64,000 bases of DNA, taken from DAOMFB01 sp963721385. GTDB taxonomy: Bacteria > Acidobacteriota > Thermoanaerobaculia > UBA5066. A program made the translations under genes and the position numbers. A model generated the notes under the pieces. That model saw only the letters and a list, made by a program, of their open reading frames with translations, made no database searches and was not told the origin of the DNA. The DNA is taken from the NCBI GenBank assembly GCA_963721385.1, contig CAVRJB010000013.1, positions 62,001 through 126,000 on the forward strand, read 5' to 3'. Each line of letters begins with the position of its first letter. Position 1 is the first letter of the stretch. Of the stretch, positions 10,501-22,202 are shown one piece after another.

Positions 10501-11088
10501 CAAGGCGGCCGGCACGGCGGGATACGTTCCGCTCGCCTCCTTCTCAAAGAGGATCTTGAGGTACCGGCGGAAGTAGTCGAACCCGGAGACGAGCGCCATC
10601 GCCGTCATGACCCAGAGCGCCGCCTTCCCGGTGTTCCGCCAGAGGCCGATGTCGTCGAGCCGGGCGCCGAGGATCATCAGCGAGATGCCGACGACTTGCG
10701 TCACCATCTTCCACTTGCCGAGGCGCGACGCGGGGATGACGATTCCGTGGGTCGCGGCGATGGAGCGGAGGCCCGAGACGGCGAATTCGCGGCCGATGAT
10801 GATGCAGACCGCCCAGGCGTCGGCCTCCTGCAGGTCGACGAGCGAGATCAACGCCGCCGAGACGAGAAGCTTGTCGGCGATCGGATCGAGCAGCGTCCCG
10901 AGCGTCGTGACCTTCTTGTACTTCCGCGCCCAGTAGCCGTCGAGGGCGTCGGTCAGGGCCGCAAGGAGAAAGATGACGAGCGCGACGTATTCCTTCGCCG
11001 GCATCCTCGTCAGGAGGATCACGACGAGAAGCGGGACCATGAAGATGCGCAGGAGGGTGAGCGCGTTCGGGACGTTGACGGAAGCCAC
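10459..11088 (-). CDS. pgsA: CDP-diacylglycerol-glycerol-3-phosphate 3-phosphatidyltransferase
   Basis: PgsA makes phosphatidylglycerophosphate, the committed step to phosphatidylglycerol. The 209-residue protein has several TM helices and the CDP-alcohol phosphotransferase motif DG-YWAR-x8-G-TLLD-PIAD, in which all catalytic aspartates are present. NVPNALTLLRIFMVPLL is a standard N-terminus. The start is GTG at 11088, with no Shine-Dalgarno sequence but a TAGAAT box just upstream. The C-terminal tail after FEKEASGTYP is extended and unconserved, and overlaps trmB on the other strand. Confidence 0.92.
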   Translation of the reverse strand: MASVNVPNALTLLRIFMVPLLVVILLTRMPAKEYVALVIFLLAALTDALDGYWARKYKKVTTLGTLLDPIADKLLVSAALISLVDLQEADAWAVCIIIGREFAVSGLRSIAATHGIVIPASRLGKWKMVTQVVGISLMILGARLDDIGLWRNTGKAALWVMTAMALVSGFDYFRRYLKILFEKEASGTYPAVPAALSAPAKDGLKDGAA

Positions 11089-11097
11089 CGCGGGTGC

Positions 11098-11103
11098 ATT
11101 CTA
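11098..11103 (-). promoter_or_regulatory. Candidate -10 TAGAAT before pgsA
   Basis: TAGAAT (minus strand) ends 9 bases before the GTG start of pgsA, giving a predicted leader of 0-3 bases. The same hexamer precedes the VWFA gene and the tRNA-Leu gene. No convincing -35 is visible. Confidence 0.42.
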
Positions 11104-11163
11104 GCGGCGGGCGGCCCGTTCCGCTTTACAGCCGCGCCCGCGTCTCCCACAATCCGCCCGCCC

Positions 11164-12582
11164 ATGCCGAGCACTCCCATCGCCTTCGGCACCGACGGCT
11201 GGCGCGGACGGATCGGGCGAGAGCTGACGTTCGACGCGGTCTTCCGCGTCGTCGACGCCATGGCGGCCTGGACGGTCGACCCCGCGAATCCGGACCCCGG
11301 CGACCCGTGGACGCTTCCGCTCGTCCACGACACGCGCTTTCTCTCGCCCGAGCTCTCCGAGGAAAGCGCCGTCCGCCTCGCGTCGAAGGGATTCCGGGTC
11401 CTCCTGACCGACCGGCCGGTCCCGACGCCCTGCGCGTCGTGGCACGTGAAGCGCCGCGGGCTGCGCGGCGGGATCGCGGTGACGGCGTCGCACAACCCCG
11501 CCCTCTGGAACGGCGTGAAGTACAAGTCGCACTTCGGCGGGAGCGCGACGCCCGCGACGTACGACGCGATCGGACGCTCGGCCGACCGGTTTCTCCCCCC
11601 GCGGCCAGGCGGCGACGCCGAGCGGATCGATCTCAGGTCGCCCTATCGAGACGCGATCGCCGCCTGCATCGACCTCGACGCGATCCGGCGCGCGGGGCTC
11701 TCCGTCCTCGTCGACTCGATGCACGGGGCGTCGGGGACGCTCCTCGCCGAGATCGTCGGCGCGGGGCACGAGACGCGCGTCACGACCATCCGGGCGGACC
11801 GGAACCCCTCCTTCGGCGGCGTGAATCCCGAGCCGATCCCGCAGAACCTCGGTGCCTCACAGGCGGCACTCTCGGCGGGACGCTTCGACGTCGTCGTCGC
11901 CACCGACGGCGACGGAGACCGCCTCGGCGTCCTCGACGGCGGCGGACGCTTCGTCACGCCCCACCGGATTCTCGCCCTTCTCGCCGAGAGCCTCGCGGCG
12001 CGCGGCCGGATCGGCGGCGGCATCGCCAAGACCTTCTCGACGTCGCTCCTCCTCGACCGCGTCGCCGCGAGGCTTCAGATTCCCCTCCACGAAACCCCGA
12101 TCGGCTTCAAGCACATTGCCGAGAAGATGATGTCGGGCGAGGTCGGGATCGGGGGCGAGGAATCGGGGGGTCTCGGCGTCTCCTTCTTTCTCCCGGAGCG
12201 GGACGGCGTCCTCTCGGGCCTTCTCGTCCTGGAGGCCGTCGCCCGGGCCGGGGTCTCGCTCGAGGCGCTTCTCGCGCGGCAGGACGCGACCTACGGCGCT
12301 CTCGCCTACGGGCGGCGCGACCTCTATTTCCCCGTGCCGCTCCTCCGGTCCTACCTCCAGAAGCTCGGCGCGGCTCCCCCCGCGTCACGCTCCGGCCAGA
12401 AGGTGACGGCGACCTCGAGCCTCGACGGCATCAAGCTGATGTTCGGTGCGCAGGGGTGGCTTCTCCACCGGCTGTCGGGAACGGAGCCGATGATCCGGAT
12501 CTACGCCGAACACGAGAATCCGTCTCTGATCGAGTCGCTCCTCGACGAGACCGAGCGCGACCTCCGCGCCTTCAAGGGCTGA
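11164..12582 (+). CDS. Phosphoglucomutase/phosphomannomutase family protein
   Basis: This 472-residue alpha-D-phosphohexomutase interconverts hexose 1- and 6-phosphates. The active-site serine lies in TASHNPALWNGVKYK, the Mg2+ loop is DGDGDRLG, the sugar-binding loop is GEESGG, and the C-terminal phosphate-binding domain has RLSGTEPMIRIYAE. FGTDGWRGRIG is the standard N-terminus. ATG 11164 is chosen because it directly precedes that motif. Whether glucose, mannose or glucosamine phosphate is used cannot be decided; precursor supply for cell-envelope glycans is likely. It is divergent from pgsA with a 75-base gap. Confidence 0.9.
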   Translation: MPSTPIAFGTDGWRGRIGRELTFDAVFRVVDAMAAWTVDPANPDPGDPWTLPLVHDTRFLSPELSEESAVRLASKGFRVLLTDRPVPTPCASWHVKRRGLRGGIAVTASHNPALWNGVKYKSHFGGSATPATYDAIGRSADRFLPPRPGGDAERIDLRSPYRDAIAACIDLDAIRRAGLSVLVDSMHGASGTLLAEIVGAGHETRVTTIRADRNPSFGGVNPEPIPQNLGASQAALSAGRFDVVVATDGDGDRLGVLDGGGRFVTPHRILALLAESLAARGRIGGGIAKTFSTSLLLDRVAARLQIPLHETPIGFKHIAEKMMSGEVGIGGEESGGLGVSFFLPERDGVLSGLLVLEAVARAGVSLEALLARQDATYGALAYGRRDLYFPVPLLRSYLQKLGAAPPASRSGQKVTATSSLDGIKLMFGAQGWLLHRLSGTEPMIRIYAEHENPSLIESLLDETERDLRAFKG

Positions 12583-12597
12583 CGGCTCTCTTCTTCT

Positions 12598-12633
12598 GGG
12601 GGGGTGCGGGAGGATCGAGAAACCCCCGCGATC
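12598..12633 (-). repeat. Copy of the dispersed G5/C6 palindromic repeat
   Basis: Read on the minus strand it is GATC, two bases, GGGGGTTTCTCGATC, a C-rich tract, then a second C tract. It fills the 52-base gap between two convergent stop codons, so it could act as a bidirectional terminator. Related copies lie at 38168, 38203 and 59109. The first C tract is interrupted by a T (CCTCCC) in this copy. Confidence 0.7.
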
Positions 12634-12634
12634 A

Positions 12635-13894
12635 TCATCGCGCGTCGGCGAGGATGAAGCCGGCGCCCACGAAGCGGACCACCGGACCCGCGCCGAGGCT
12701 GGCGATCGGGTCCGTATCCTCCAGCAGCTCCGGCATCAGCTCGCCGCCATAGGCCACGACGGCCCGGGCCGCCAGCGTGAACGGCTGCCCCCACTCCACG
12801 TCGAACCGAGCCGGCTCCCCGACGACGGAGAGGGCGACAGCGCCCGTCCCGAACAGTTTCAGGAACGGGGTGACGATCCGCCTGCGGAACTCGAAGGCCG
12901 GGTCCTCGCGGTACGTGAGCGATTCCTCGAACGCGAGGAGCCGCGACGGCTCGACCGAGAGGAATTCGCGCGAGAGGGCGCGGACGTACGGGATCCGCCC
13001 CTGGTCGGCGAGCAGCAGCGTGCCGTCGCCGGACGCCTTGATGAGCATCGGACCGAGGGGTTCGTCCAGCCGCGTGTCGGGCTCGAGGACCGGCAGGCCC
13101 GACCGACCCACGACAACGCCCTTCCGGACGCGGAGGCCGACCGCCGTCGAGGCCGAGAGAAATCCTCCGGGCTTCGGCGTGAACGCCCCGACCGGGCCGG
13201 GAGGCGCCATCGACGGCGACGAGTCGGAGCGCTTCCGAAAGGAGCCCGAGAGGGGACGGACCCAGTTGCCGGAGCTGGTGAGCGGGCGGCCCGACGCGGC
13301 CATCGCATCGGCCGACTCCGGCTTCACGGGCGGCGACGGCGCGGCGCCTCCCGGCGGCGGAGCGGGCATCGCGGCGGCCTGCCGGGCCATCCGCGAGACG
13401 GAGTCGTCGCCCTCAGCGCCGTCCTTCAGCTCGGCGCCCGCCATCCGGAAGTGCCGCTGCGCCCGGTCGTGGTCGCCCCCGCGCTGGCAGATGAGGCCGA
13501 GCGTCAGGTGCGCCTTCCGGTGCGCCGGGGCGAGCGCGAGGACCCGCTCGAGCGGCTCGCGCGCCTCGTCCTCCCGCCCCGACTTGAAGAGTATGAGGCT
13601 GAGGTTGAAGAGGAGCGGCACCGCGTTCTCGTGCGCGACGAGGAGCTCCCGCGTCAGGAACTCGGCCTCCGGGTACTGGCCGAGGTGGAAGAGAGTGATC
13701 GAGAGGTTCAGGAGGACCTCGGGGTCGTGCGGACGGAGCCGCTTCGCCTCGTCGAACTCCTTCCGGGCCTGCTCGTACTGCGCCTTGCGGAGCTCCTCCT
13801 TGCCGCGGTTCAGATGGAGGAGGAAGAGGCCGTGGTCGAAGAAGGGAGCAGGCCGGAAGGGCGACGAGGTGCCGGTGGGCCTGACGCCTGACAT
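12635..13894 (-). CDS. TPR protein with C-terminal AIM24-like domain
   Basis: The first 160 residues hold about four TPR-like helical repeats (YEQARKEFDEAKRLRPHDPEV, GQYPEAEFLTRELL and so on, read separately). A Pro/Ala/Ser-rich linker of about 80 residues follows. The last 170 residues (from VGLRVRKGVVVGRSG to the end) are beta-rich, with GPMLIKASGDGTLLLADQ and EFLSVEPSRLLAFE, resembling the AIM24/DUF124 double-psi-like fold. No signal peptide is seen. AIM24 proteins have no clear bacterial function, and the TPR part suggests a scaffold. The AIM24 match is by pattern only. Confidence 0.65.
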   Translation of the reverse strand: MSGVRPTGTSSPFRPAPFFDHGLFLLHLNRGKEELRKAQYEQARKEFDEAKRLRPHDPEVLLNLSITLFHLGQYPEAEFLTRELLVAHENAVPLLFNLSLILFKSGREDEAREPLERVLALAPAHRKAHLTLGLICQRGGDHDRAQRHFRMAGAELKDGAEGDDSVSRMARQAAAMPAPPPGGAAPSPPVKPESADAMAASGRPLTSSGNWVRPLSGSFRKRSDSSPSMAPPGPVGAFTPKPGGFLSASTAVGLRVRKGVVVGRSGLPVLEPDTRLDEPLGPMLIKASGDGTLLLADQGRIPYVRALSREFLSVEPSRLLAFEESLTYREDPAFEFRRRIVTPFLKLFGTGAVALSVVGEPARFDVEWGQPFTLAARAVVAYGGELMPELLEDTDPIASLGAGPVVRFVGAGFILADAR

Positions 13895-13913
13895 CGCCGC
13901 GCTCGCCCTCGCC

Positions 13914-14660
13914 TCAGCGGCTCCGACCGAGGAGCGGCCCGACGCGGTCGACGTCGGCCACGTTCGTCAGGACGGTCGTTCCGTTGAAGCTCGCGACGCG
14001 AACCGGCGCCGCCTTCGGCTTCGCCGGCGCGCGGACCGCCGCCGTGTCGGCGCCGGTCGGCATCCCCCGGAACCCGCCGGAAAGGACGGGCGCGGCCGAG
14101 CCGCGGTAGGCCACGAGGGCCCGCCGGACGTACTCGCGCGTCTCGGCGAAGGGCGGCACGCCGGCGTGCTTCGCCACGGCCCCCTCCCCCGCGTTGTAGG
14201 CGGCGAGGGAGAGCGCGACATCGCCCGAGAAGAGCTTCAGGAGCGTGGCCAGGTATTCGACTCCGCCCCGGAGGTTCTCGAGCGCGTCGAACCGGTCCGC
14301 GACGCCGAAGCGTCGCGCCGTCTCCGGCATCAGCTGCATCAGGCCGCGGGCTCCCTTGCGCGAGATCGCGCGCGGGTTGAAGTTGGACTCGACCAGCATC
14401 ACGCTCTTGACGAGCTTCGGGTCGACCCCCTGCCGCCCGGCAACCTCGATGATGGCATCGTCCCAGGGACCGGGCGCCACGCGCCGATCGACGAGATAGC
14501 GGTCCGAAGGAGCGCGCCCGTTCACGAGCCAGCCGCTCCCGACCTCGTTGTAGATCAGGGCCGACCCGTCCGACTTCCGCGCGAGGTGGACATCGCCGGC
14601 CGCCGTGCCCACAGTCACGACCAGGGCCGCGAGGGCGACACCCCCACCGAGGCGAATCAT
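13914..14660 (-). CDS. Periplasmic lytic transglycosylase (SLT family)
   Basis: This is a peptidoglycan-cleaving transglycosylase. A hydrophobic N-terminal signal (MIRLGGGVALAALVVTV) leads to an SLT domain with the catalytic glutamate in MLVESNFNPRAISRKGARGL, then MQLMPETARRFG, and AAYNAGEGAV near the end, the family hallmarks. ATG 14660 is chosen over the upstream in-frame ATG at 14702 because it starts the signal peptide and follows a TATACT box; the longer version would overlap the alaS stop. The C-terminal 70 residues are low complexity. Confidence 0.85.
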   Translation of the reverse strand: MIRLGGGVALAALVVTVGTAAGDVHLARKSDGSALIYNEVGSGWLVNGRAPSDRYLVDRRVAPGPWDDAIIEVAGRQGVDPKLVKSVMLVESNFNPRAISRKGARGLMQLMPETARRFGVADRFDALENLRGGVEYLATLLKLFSGDVALSLAAYNAGEGAVAKHAGVPPFAETREYVRRALVAYRGSAAPVLSGGFRGMPTGADTAAVRAPAKPKAAPVRVASFNGTTVLTNVADVDRVGPLLGRSR

Positions 14661-14668
14661 TGAGCCAA

Positions 14669-14674
14669 AGTATA
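14669..14674 (-). promoter_or_regulatory. Candidate -10 TATACT before the lytic transglycosylase
   Basis: TATACT (minus strand) ends 8 bases before the ATG at 14660, so transcription would begin at or next to the start codon. It lies in the 31-base gap after the alaS stop. No -35 of quality and no Shine-Dalgarno sequence are visible. Confidence 0.45.
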
Positions 14675-14691
14675 GAACAATGACGGGAGAC

Positions 14692-17465
<2,774 letters not shown>

Positions 17466-17494
<29 letters not shown>

Positions 17495-17968
17495 CTGTCG
17501 TGTCGCCTTTCCTCTGGAGCGCCTCGAGAACGGCGGCGGGGGCAAAGCCGCGCCGCACGAGGTGGTCGAAGAGTTTCTTCGACCGGGCCTGCCGCGTCAA
17601 ACCGGCGGGGAGCGTCCGCGCTTTGCGCTCGAGGGCGCGGCGGAGCGCGTCCCGCTCGGCCCGCGGGTCGAGCCCCGCGAGCGCCGTCTCGCGGTCTTGG
17701 GCGGAGACGCCCCGCGCCGAGAGCTCGGCCGCAATCCGCGCCTTTCCGCGCCCCTTCCCGCCTGCGCCGCGGCCATCGCGGAGGCGGTTTTCACGTCGTC
17801 GAGCCAGCCGCGGGAGGAGAGCTCCTCGACGGCGGCGGCGATCTCCGCGGGCGAATAGCCCTTCCTCGAGAGCTTCCGATGGAGCTCCTCGGACGTGTGG
17901 GCACGCCCCGCGAGCAACGCGAGCCCCGCCGAGCGGGCGTCTCCGGCCGGCGGGTTCCCCCGGGTCAT
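17466..17968 (-). CDS. recX: Regulatory protein RecX (frameshifted near 17755)
   Basis: RecX modulates RecA filament assembly. The N-terminal part has ALLAGRAHTSEELHRKLSRKGY and VEELSSRGWLDD, typical of the helical RecX repeats. After AAAQAGRG the family sequence continues one frame over as KARIAAELSARGVSAQD and SKKLFDHLVRRGF, ending at TAG 17466. About 167 residues are expected if intact, normal for RecX. The gene sits 4 bases from the pilT stop and its 3' end overlaps the alaS start by 29 bases. A recX-alaS arrangement is common in bacteria and supports the call. Confidence 0.8.
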
Positions 17969-17972
17969 TCGC

Positions 17973-19145
17973 CTATCCGGGCTGGTTCGAGAAGTCGAAT
18001 GGCGACTCGGGCGCCGTCAGCGAGTCGGGCGCCTGCAGCGAGCCCTCCATCAGCTCCGTCGAGACGTCCGACGTCGACTGGATCCCCTGCAGCTTCAGCT
18101 TGAACTCGTTGGGGTTGGACGCGCGGCGGATCGCCTCCTCGAGGGTGATGAGGCCGCCCCGGTAGAGCTGGTAGAGAGACTGGTCGAACGTCTGCATCCC
18201 GTACTGCGACGTGCCGGCCTTGATCGCGTCCTGGATGTACTTCGTCTTTTCCTTGTTCTCGATGCAGTCCCGGATGTAGTTCGTGGCGATCAGGATCTCG
18301 ACCGCCGGCACGCGGCCGAGGCCGTCGGCGCGGGGCAGCAGCCGCATGGAGCAGACCGCTTTCAGGACGGCCGCGAGCTGCAGCCGGATCTGCTTCTGCT
18401 GGTGGGGCGGGAAGACCGAGATGATCCGGTTGACGGTCTCGGTCGCGTCGATCGTGTGGAGGGTCGACATGACGAGGTGGCCCGTCTCGGCGGCGAGGAG
18501 GGCCGTCTCGACCGTCTCGAAGTCGCGCATTTCGCCGACGAGGATGACGTCAGGGTCCTGGCGGAGGGCCGAGCGGATGGCCGACGCGAAGGACTTCGTG
18601 TCGACCTCCAGCTCGCGCTGGTTGACGATCGACTTCTTGTCGCGGTGGAGGAACTCGACCGGATCCTCGATCGTCATGATGTGCTCGGACCGGGTCGCAT
18701 TGATGTAGTCGATCATCGACGCGAGGGTCGTCGACTTGCCCGAGCCGGTCGTCCCGGTCACCAGGATCAGGCCGCGCGTCTCTTCGCAGATCTTCTCGAG
18801 GACCGGCGGGAGGAGGAGCTCGCGGGTCGTCAGGATCCGGGCCGGAATGACGCGGCAGACGAGGCCGACCGTGCCGCGCTGCTGGAAGATGTTGCAGCGG
18901 AACCGCCCGAGGCCCGGCACCGAGTACGCGATGTCGATCTCGAAGTTGTTCTTGAACTTCTCCTTCTGCCGCGACGACATGATCGAGAACGCCATCGCGA
19001 TCGTGTCTTCCTGCATGAGGCGCTTCATGTCCACGAGCGGGATCAGCTCGCCGTCCACCCGGATGATCGGGTGCGCGCCGACTTTCAGATGGAGGTCGGA
19101 TGCCTTCCGCTCGACCGAGATCTTGAGAAGGTCGTTGATGTGCAT
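17973..19145 (-). CDS. pilT: Type IV pilus retraction ATPase PilT
   Basis: PilT is the hexameric motor that depolymerises type IV pili for twitching motility and DNA uptake. The 390-residue protein has the PAS-like N-terminal domain (MHINDLLKISVERKASDLHLK), Walker A GTTGSGKSTT, an Asp box around MTIEDPVEFLH, Walker B DPDVILVGEMRD and the His box ETGHLVMSTLHT. The longer upstream reading frame is shadow; ATG 19145 has GGGAGG seven bases upstream. The C-terminus is slightly extended with an acidic tail. No pilus structural genes lie in the window. PilU cannot be fully excluded. Confidence 0.9.
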   Translation of the reverse strand: MHINDLLKISVERKASDLHLKVGAHPIIRVDGELIPLVDMKRLMQEDTIAMAFSIMSSRQKEKFKNNFEIDIAYSVPGLGRFRCNIFQQRGTVGLVCRVIPARILTTRELLLPPVLEKICEETRGLILVTGTTGSGKSTTLASMIDYINATRSEHIMTIEDPVEFLHRDKKSIVNQRELEVDTKSFASAIRSALRQDPDVILVGEMRDFETVETALLAAETGHLVMSTLHTIDATETVNRIISVFPPHQQKQIRLQLAAVLKAVCSMRLLPRADGLGRVPAVEILIATNYIRDCIENKEKTKYIQDAIKAGTSQYGMQTFDQSLYQLYRGGLITLEEAIRRASNPNEFKLKLQGIQSTSDVSTELMEGSLQAPDSLTAPESPFDFSNQPG

Positions 19146-19204
19146 GAAACACCCTCCCGCTCTTGAGGCGAACGGCTGACGAGGCACCCCGACGATGTCG
19201 TAGA

Positions 19205-19234
19205 AGGATAGGCTTTTCAACAGCTTGAGGTCAA
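19205..19234 (-). promoter_or_regulatory. Sigma-70-type promoter of pilT
   Basis: On the minus strand, TTGACC (19234-19229) is separated by 18 bases from TATCCT (19210-19205), about 60 bases upstream of the pilT ATG. It is one of the best bipartite promoters in the window. The 5' leader would be about 50 bases with a conventional Shine-Dalgarno sequence. Confidence 0.5.
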
Positions 19235-19296
19235 CGGGAAGATCCCCGGCGCCGTCGGCGGCGGTATAGTTTCCGCTCGATCGGGGAGGACCCAAC

Positions 19297-19896
19297 ATGG
19301 CCGATGAGACGAAGGGTGTCACGCGACGAGGCCTTCTGAAGGGTCTGGCCACGACCGCGGTAGCGGGCGCGGCGGCGGGCGCCGCCGCCCTCGCAGAGGA
19401 ACGGCAGAAGAGCGAACACGGAATCGGCCTGCCGGTGACGGTCACGGTCAACGGCACGGTGATGAAAGGAGTCTTCGAGCCCCGCGTCACGCTCGCGGAG
19501 GCCCTCCGCGAGAGCTGGGGGCTCACCGGGACGAAGATCGGGTGCGACCACGGCGCCTGCGGCGCCTGCACGGTCCTGCTCGACGGGCTCGCCGTCAACT
19601 CCTGCCTGACGCTCGTCCACGACGCCGACGGGAAGAAGGTCACGACGATCGAGGGGCTCGGCTCCCCGGAGTCGCTCTCGCCCCTCCAGCGGGCCTTCGT
19701 CGAGGCGGACGCGATGCAGTGCGGCTTCTGCACGCCCGGCATGGTCGTCTCGGCCCAGGCGCTGCTCTCGAAAAACGCGAGCCCGTCGCCCGCCGAGGTC
19801 CGCGCGGGCGTGGCCGGGAACCTCTGCCGATGCGGCACGTACACCGGCGTCTTCGCCGCGTGCGAGATTGCGAGGAAGGGGGCCTCCCGTGCCTGA
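19297..19896 (+). CDS. Aldehyde oxidoreductase 2Fe-2S subunit, Tat-exported (PaoA-like)
   Basis: This is the small iron-sulfur subunit of a xanthine oxidase family molybdoenzyme. It begins with a twin-arginine signal, TRRGLLKGLATTAVAGAAAG. The plant-type ferredoxin domain (C-x4-C-x2-C in GCDHGACGACTVLLDG) and the helical 2Fe-2S domain (QCGFCTPGM ... NLCRCGTY) follow. It passes electrons from the Moco subunit to FAD. The Tat signal implies the assembled complex is carried to the periplasm, as in E. coli PaoABC. GGGGAGGA precedes the ATG, and a TATAGT box lies at 19264. It is first in a six-gene operon. Confidence 0.9.
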   Translation: MADETKGVTRRGLLKGLATTAVAGAAAGAAALAEERQKSEHGIGLPVTVTVNGTVMKGVFEPRVTLAEALRESWGLTGTKIGCDHGACGACTVLLDGLAVNSCLTLVHDADGKKVTTIEGLGSPESLSPLQRAFVEADAMQCGFCTPGMVVSAQALLSKNASPSPAEVRAGVAGNLCRCGTYTGVFAACEIARKGASRA

Positions 19897-22202
19897 GACG
19901 CCGAAAGCCGACGCCCCGAAGTCGAAGATCCGGATCGGCGTCGCGGGGAAGACGGCCGAAAAGGAGGTCGCGCTTCCGGCCGGCGACCCGCCGCCCTTTT
20001 CCGAAAGCTCGCCGCGTCGCTTGTGGGGACAGCGCCGCTCCCGGCTGGACGGCCCGCAGAAGGCGACCGGCCACGCCGTCTACACCCACGACATCAAGCG
20101 GCCCGGGCTTCTCTACGGCCGCGTCCTCCGGTCGCCTCACGCCCACGCCAGGATCGTCTCCGTCGACACGTCGAAGCTCAAGAAGATGCCGGGCGTCGTC
20201 TTCGAGCTCGCGGACAAGAAGGAAGTCCGGTACCACGGCGACGCGGTTCTCGCGCTCGCGGCCCCGTCGCTCCGGGAGGCGGACGACGCGCTCTGGGCGG
20301 TCGACGTCCGGTACGAGCAGCTCCCCCACGTCGTCAGCCTCGAGGACGCCATGCAGCCCGGCTCCCCGCTCGTCTACGAGAAGTTGTTCGAGGAGCGACA
20401 GACGTACATCGACGCGCCCGCCGGCGGCACCGTTCCGCAGACCGGCAACGTCCGCGGGCCCCGCACGTCGGGGCGCGGGGAGAAGGACCTCGAGAAGCTC
20501 TTCGCCGCGGCCGACGGCGTCGTCGACGTGACGACCCGGACGCAGGTCCAGACGCACGCCTGCATGGAGACGCACTCCCTCTTCGCGGAGTGGAAGGGGG
20601 ACGAGCTCTTCGTCAACGCCTCCACGCAGGGCGTCTTCTCGGTCCGGGACGAGCTGGCGCAGGTCTTCGGCCTCCCGAAGGACAAGGTCCACGTCGACGC
20701 CGAGTTCGTGGCGGGGCGGCTTCGGATCGAAGTTCGGCGCGGGCGACTATGGCGTCTTCGCCGCGAAGCTCGCGAAGAAGGCGGGCAAACCGGTGAAGAT
20801 GGTCCTCGACCGGAAGGGGGACCAGCTCGCCGCCGGCAACCGCCCCGACTCGCTGAACCGGTGCCGGCTCGCGTACCGGAAGGACGGCACGGTGACGGCC
20901 GCCGCGTACACGTCGTTCGGCACGGCCGGGGTCGCGACCGGCGCCGGAACCGGCTCCGTGGTCAAGAACTCCTACGCGTTCCCGAACGTGCAGGTCGCGG
21001 AGTCGGACGTCTTCACGAACCTCGGGCCGGGCTGCGCGATGCGCGCCCCCGGTCACCCGCAGGGCGCGTTCGCCGTCGAGACCGCACTGGACGAAGTCGC
21101 CGCGCGCCTCGGCCTCGACCCGCTCGCCGTCCGGCTCGCGAACGACCCGGTCGACGTCCGCCGGGTGGAGTGGGAGGAGGGCCGGAAGGCGATCGGCTGG
21201 GAGCGCCGCGCGGCGCTCGACGCCGCGAACCGCGAGGCGCGCGCGAAGGGGCTCCCGCTCCGCCGGGGCCTCGGCTGCGCCGCGTCGGTCTGGTACAACA
21301 TCGTCTCGCCGGGCTCGCAGGTCTTCGTCCGCGTCCACCGCGACGGCAGCGTCGAGGCGGAGAACGGAGTGCAGGAGATCGGCTGCGGAAACCCGACCAC
21401 CATCGCGATCGCGGTCGCGGAGGAGCTCGGCCTCGATCCCGAGGCGATCCGCGTGAAGTGGGGCCGCTCGGCGTACCCGTTCGGCCCCGCCTCCGGCGGC
21501 TCGACGACGACGGTCTCCCTCATTCCGGCCGTCCGGGCCGCCGCCTGGCACGCGGCGGAGAAGCTGAAGGCGCTCGCCGCGCCGATGCTGGGCGCCGCCT
21601 CGGCGGACGCCGTCGCGCTCACGCCGGCGGGCTTCGCCGCGGGCGGGAAGACCGCGGCCTGGAAGAGCGTCTGCGCGCGGATGAGCGGCGACTCGCTCGT
21701 CGCCACGGGGGACCGGGCCCCGGACTACGACGGGATGGACGGGCGGCTCTTCGGCGTCCAGTTCGCCGAGGTCGTCGTCGACGTCGAGACCGGGACCGTC
21801 CAGGTCGAGAAGGTCGTCGCGGTCCACGACTGTGGCCTCGCCGTCTGGAAGACCGGCGTCGAGAGCCAGATCCGGGGAGGCGTGCTGCAGGGGATCAGCT
21901 ACGCCCTCTTCGAGGAGCGCGTGGTCGACCGCCCGTCGGGGCGGTTCCTGAATCCGAATCTCGAGACCTACAAGATTCTCGGCTCGAAGGACGTGCCGGA
22001 GATCGTCCCGATCGTCCTCGACGTCTACGCCGGGAAGAACAGCTCCCACACCCGCGGCATCGGCGAGCCGGCGACGGTCCCGACGGCGGCCGCCGTGGCG
22101 AACGCCGTCTCGCACGCGCTCGGCGCGAGGATCACGGAGCTGCCGATCACGCCGGCGCGCGTCCTGGCGGCCGCCGCGAAGGGAAAGGAGGTCCGCTCGT
22201 GA
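19889..22202 (+). CDS. Aldehyde oxidoreductase molybdenum-binding subunit (PaoC-like; frameshifted near 20715)
   Basis: This is the large Moco subunit. The N-terminal part has TGHAVYTHDIKRPGLLYGRVL and SPHAHARIVSVD, the a/b hammerhead domain. After EFVA the frame changes and the molybdopterin motif GGFGSKFGAGDYG appears one frame over, followed by AMRAPGHPQGAFAVE, GCGNPTTIAIAVAEELG and RGIGEPATVPTAAAV. The last contains the glutamate expected to act as base in this family. About 771 residues are expected. The start is GTG 19889, overlapping the 2Fe-2S gene, with AGGAAGGGGG upstream. The true substrate (aromatic aldehyde or N-heterocycle) is unknown. Confidence 0.85.
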
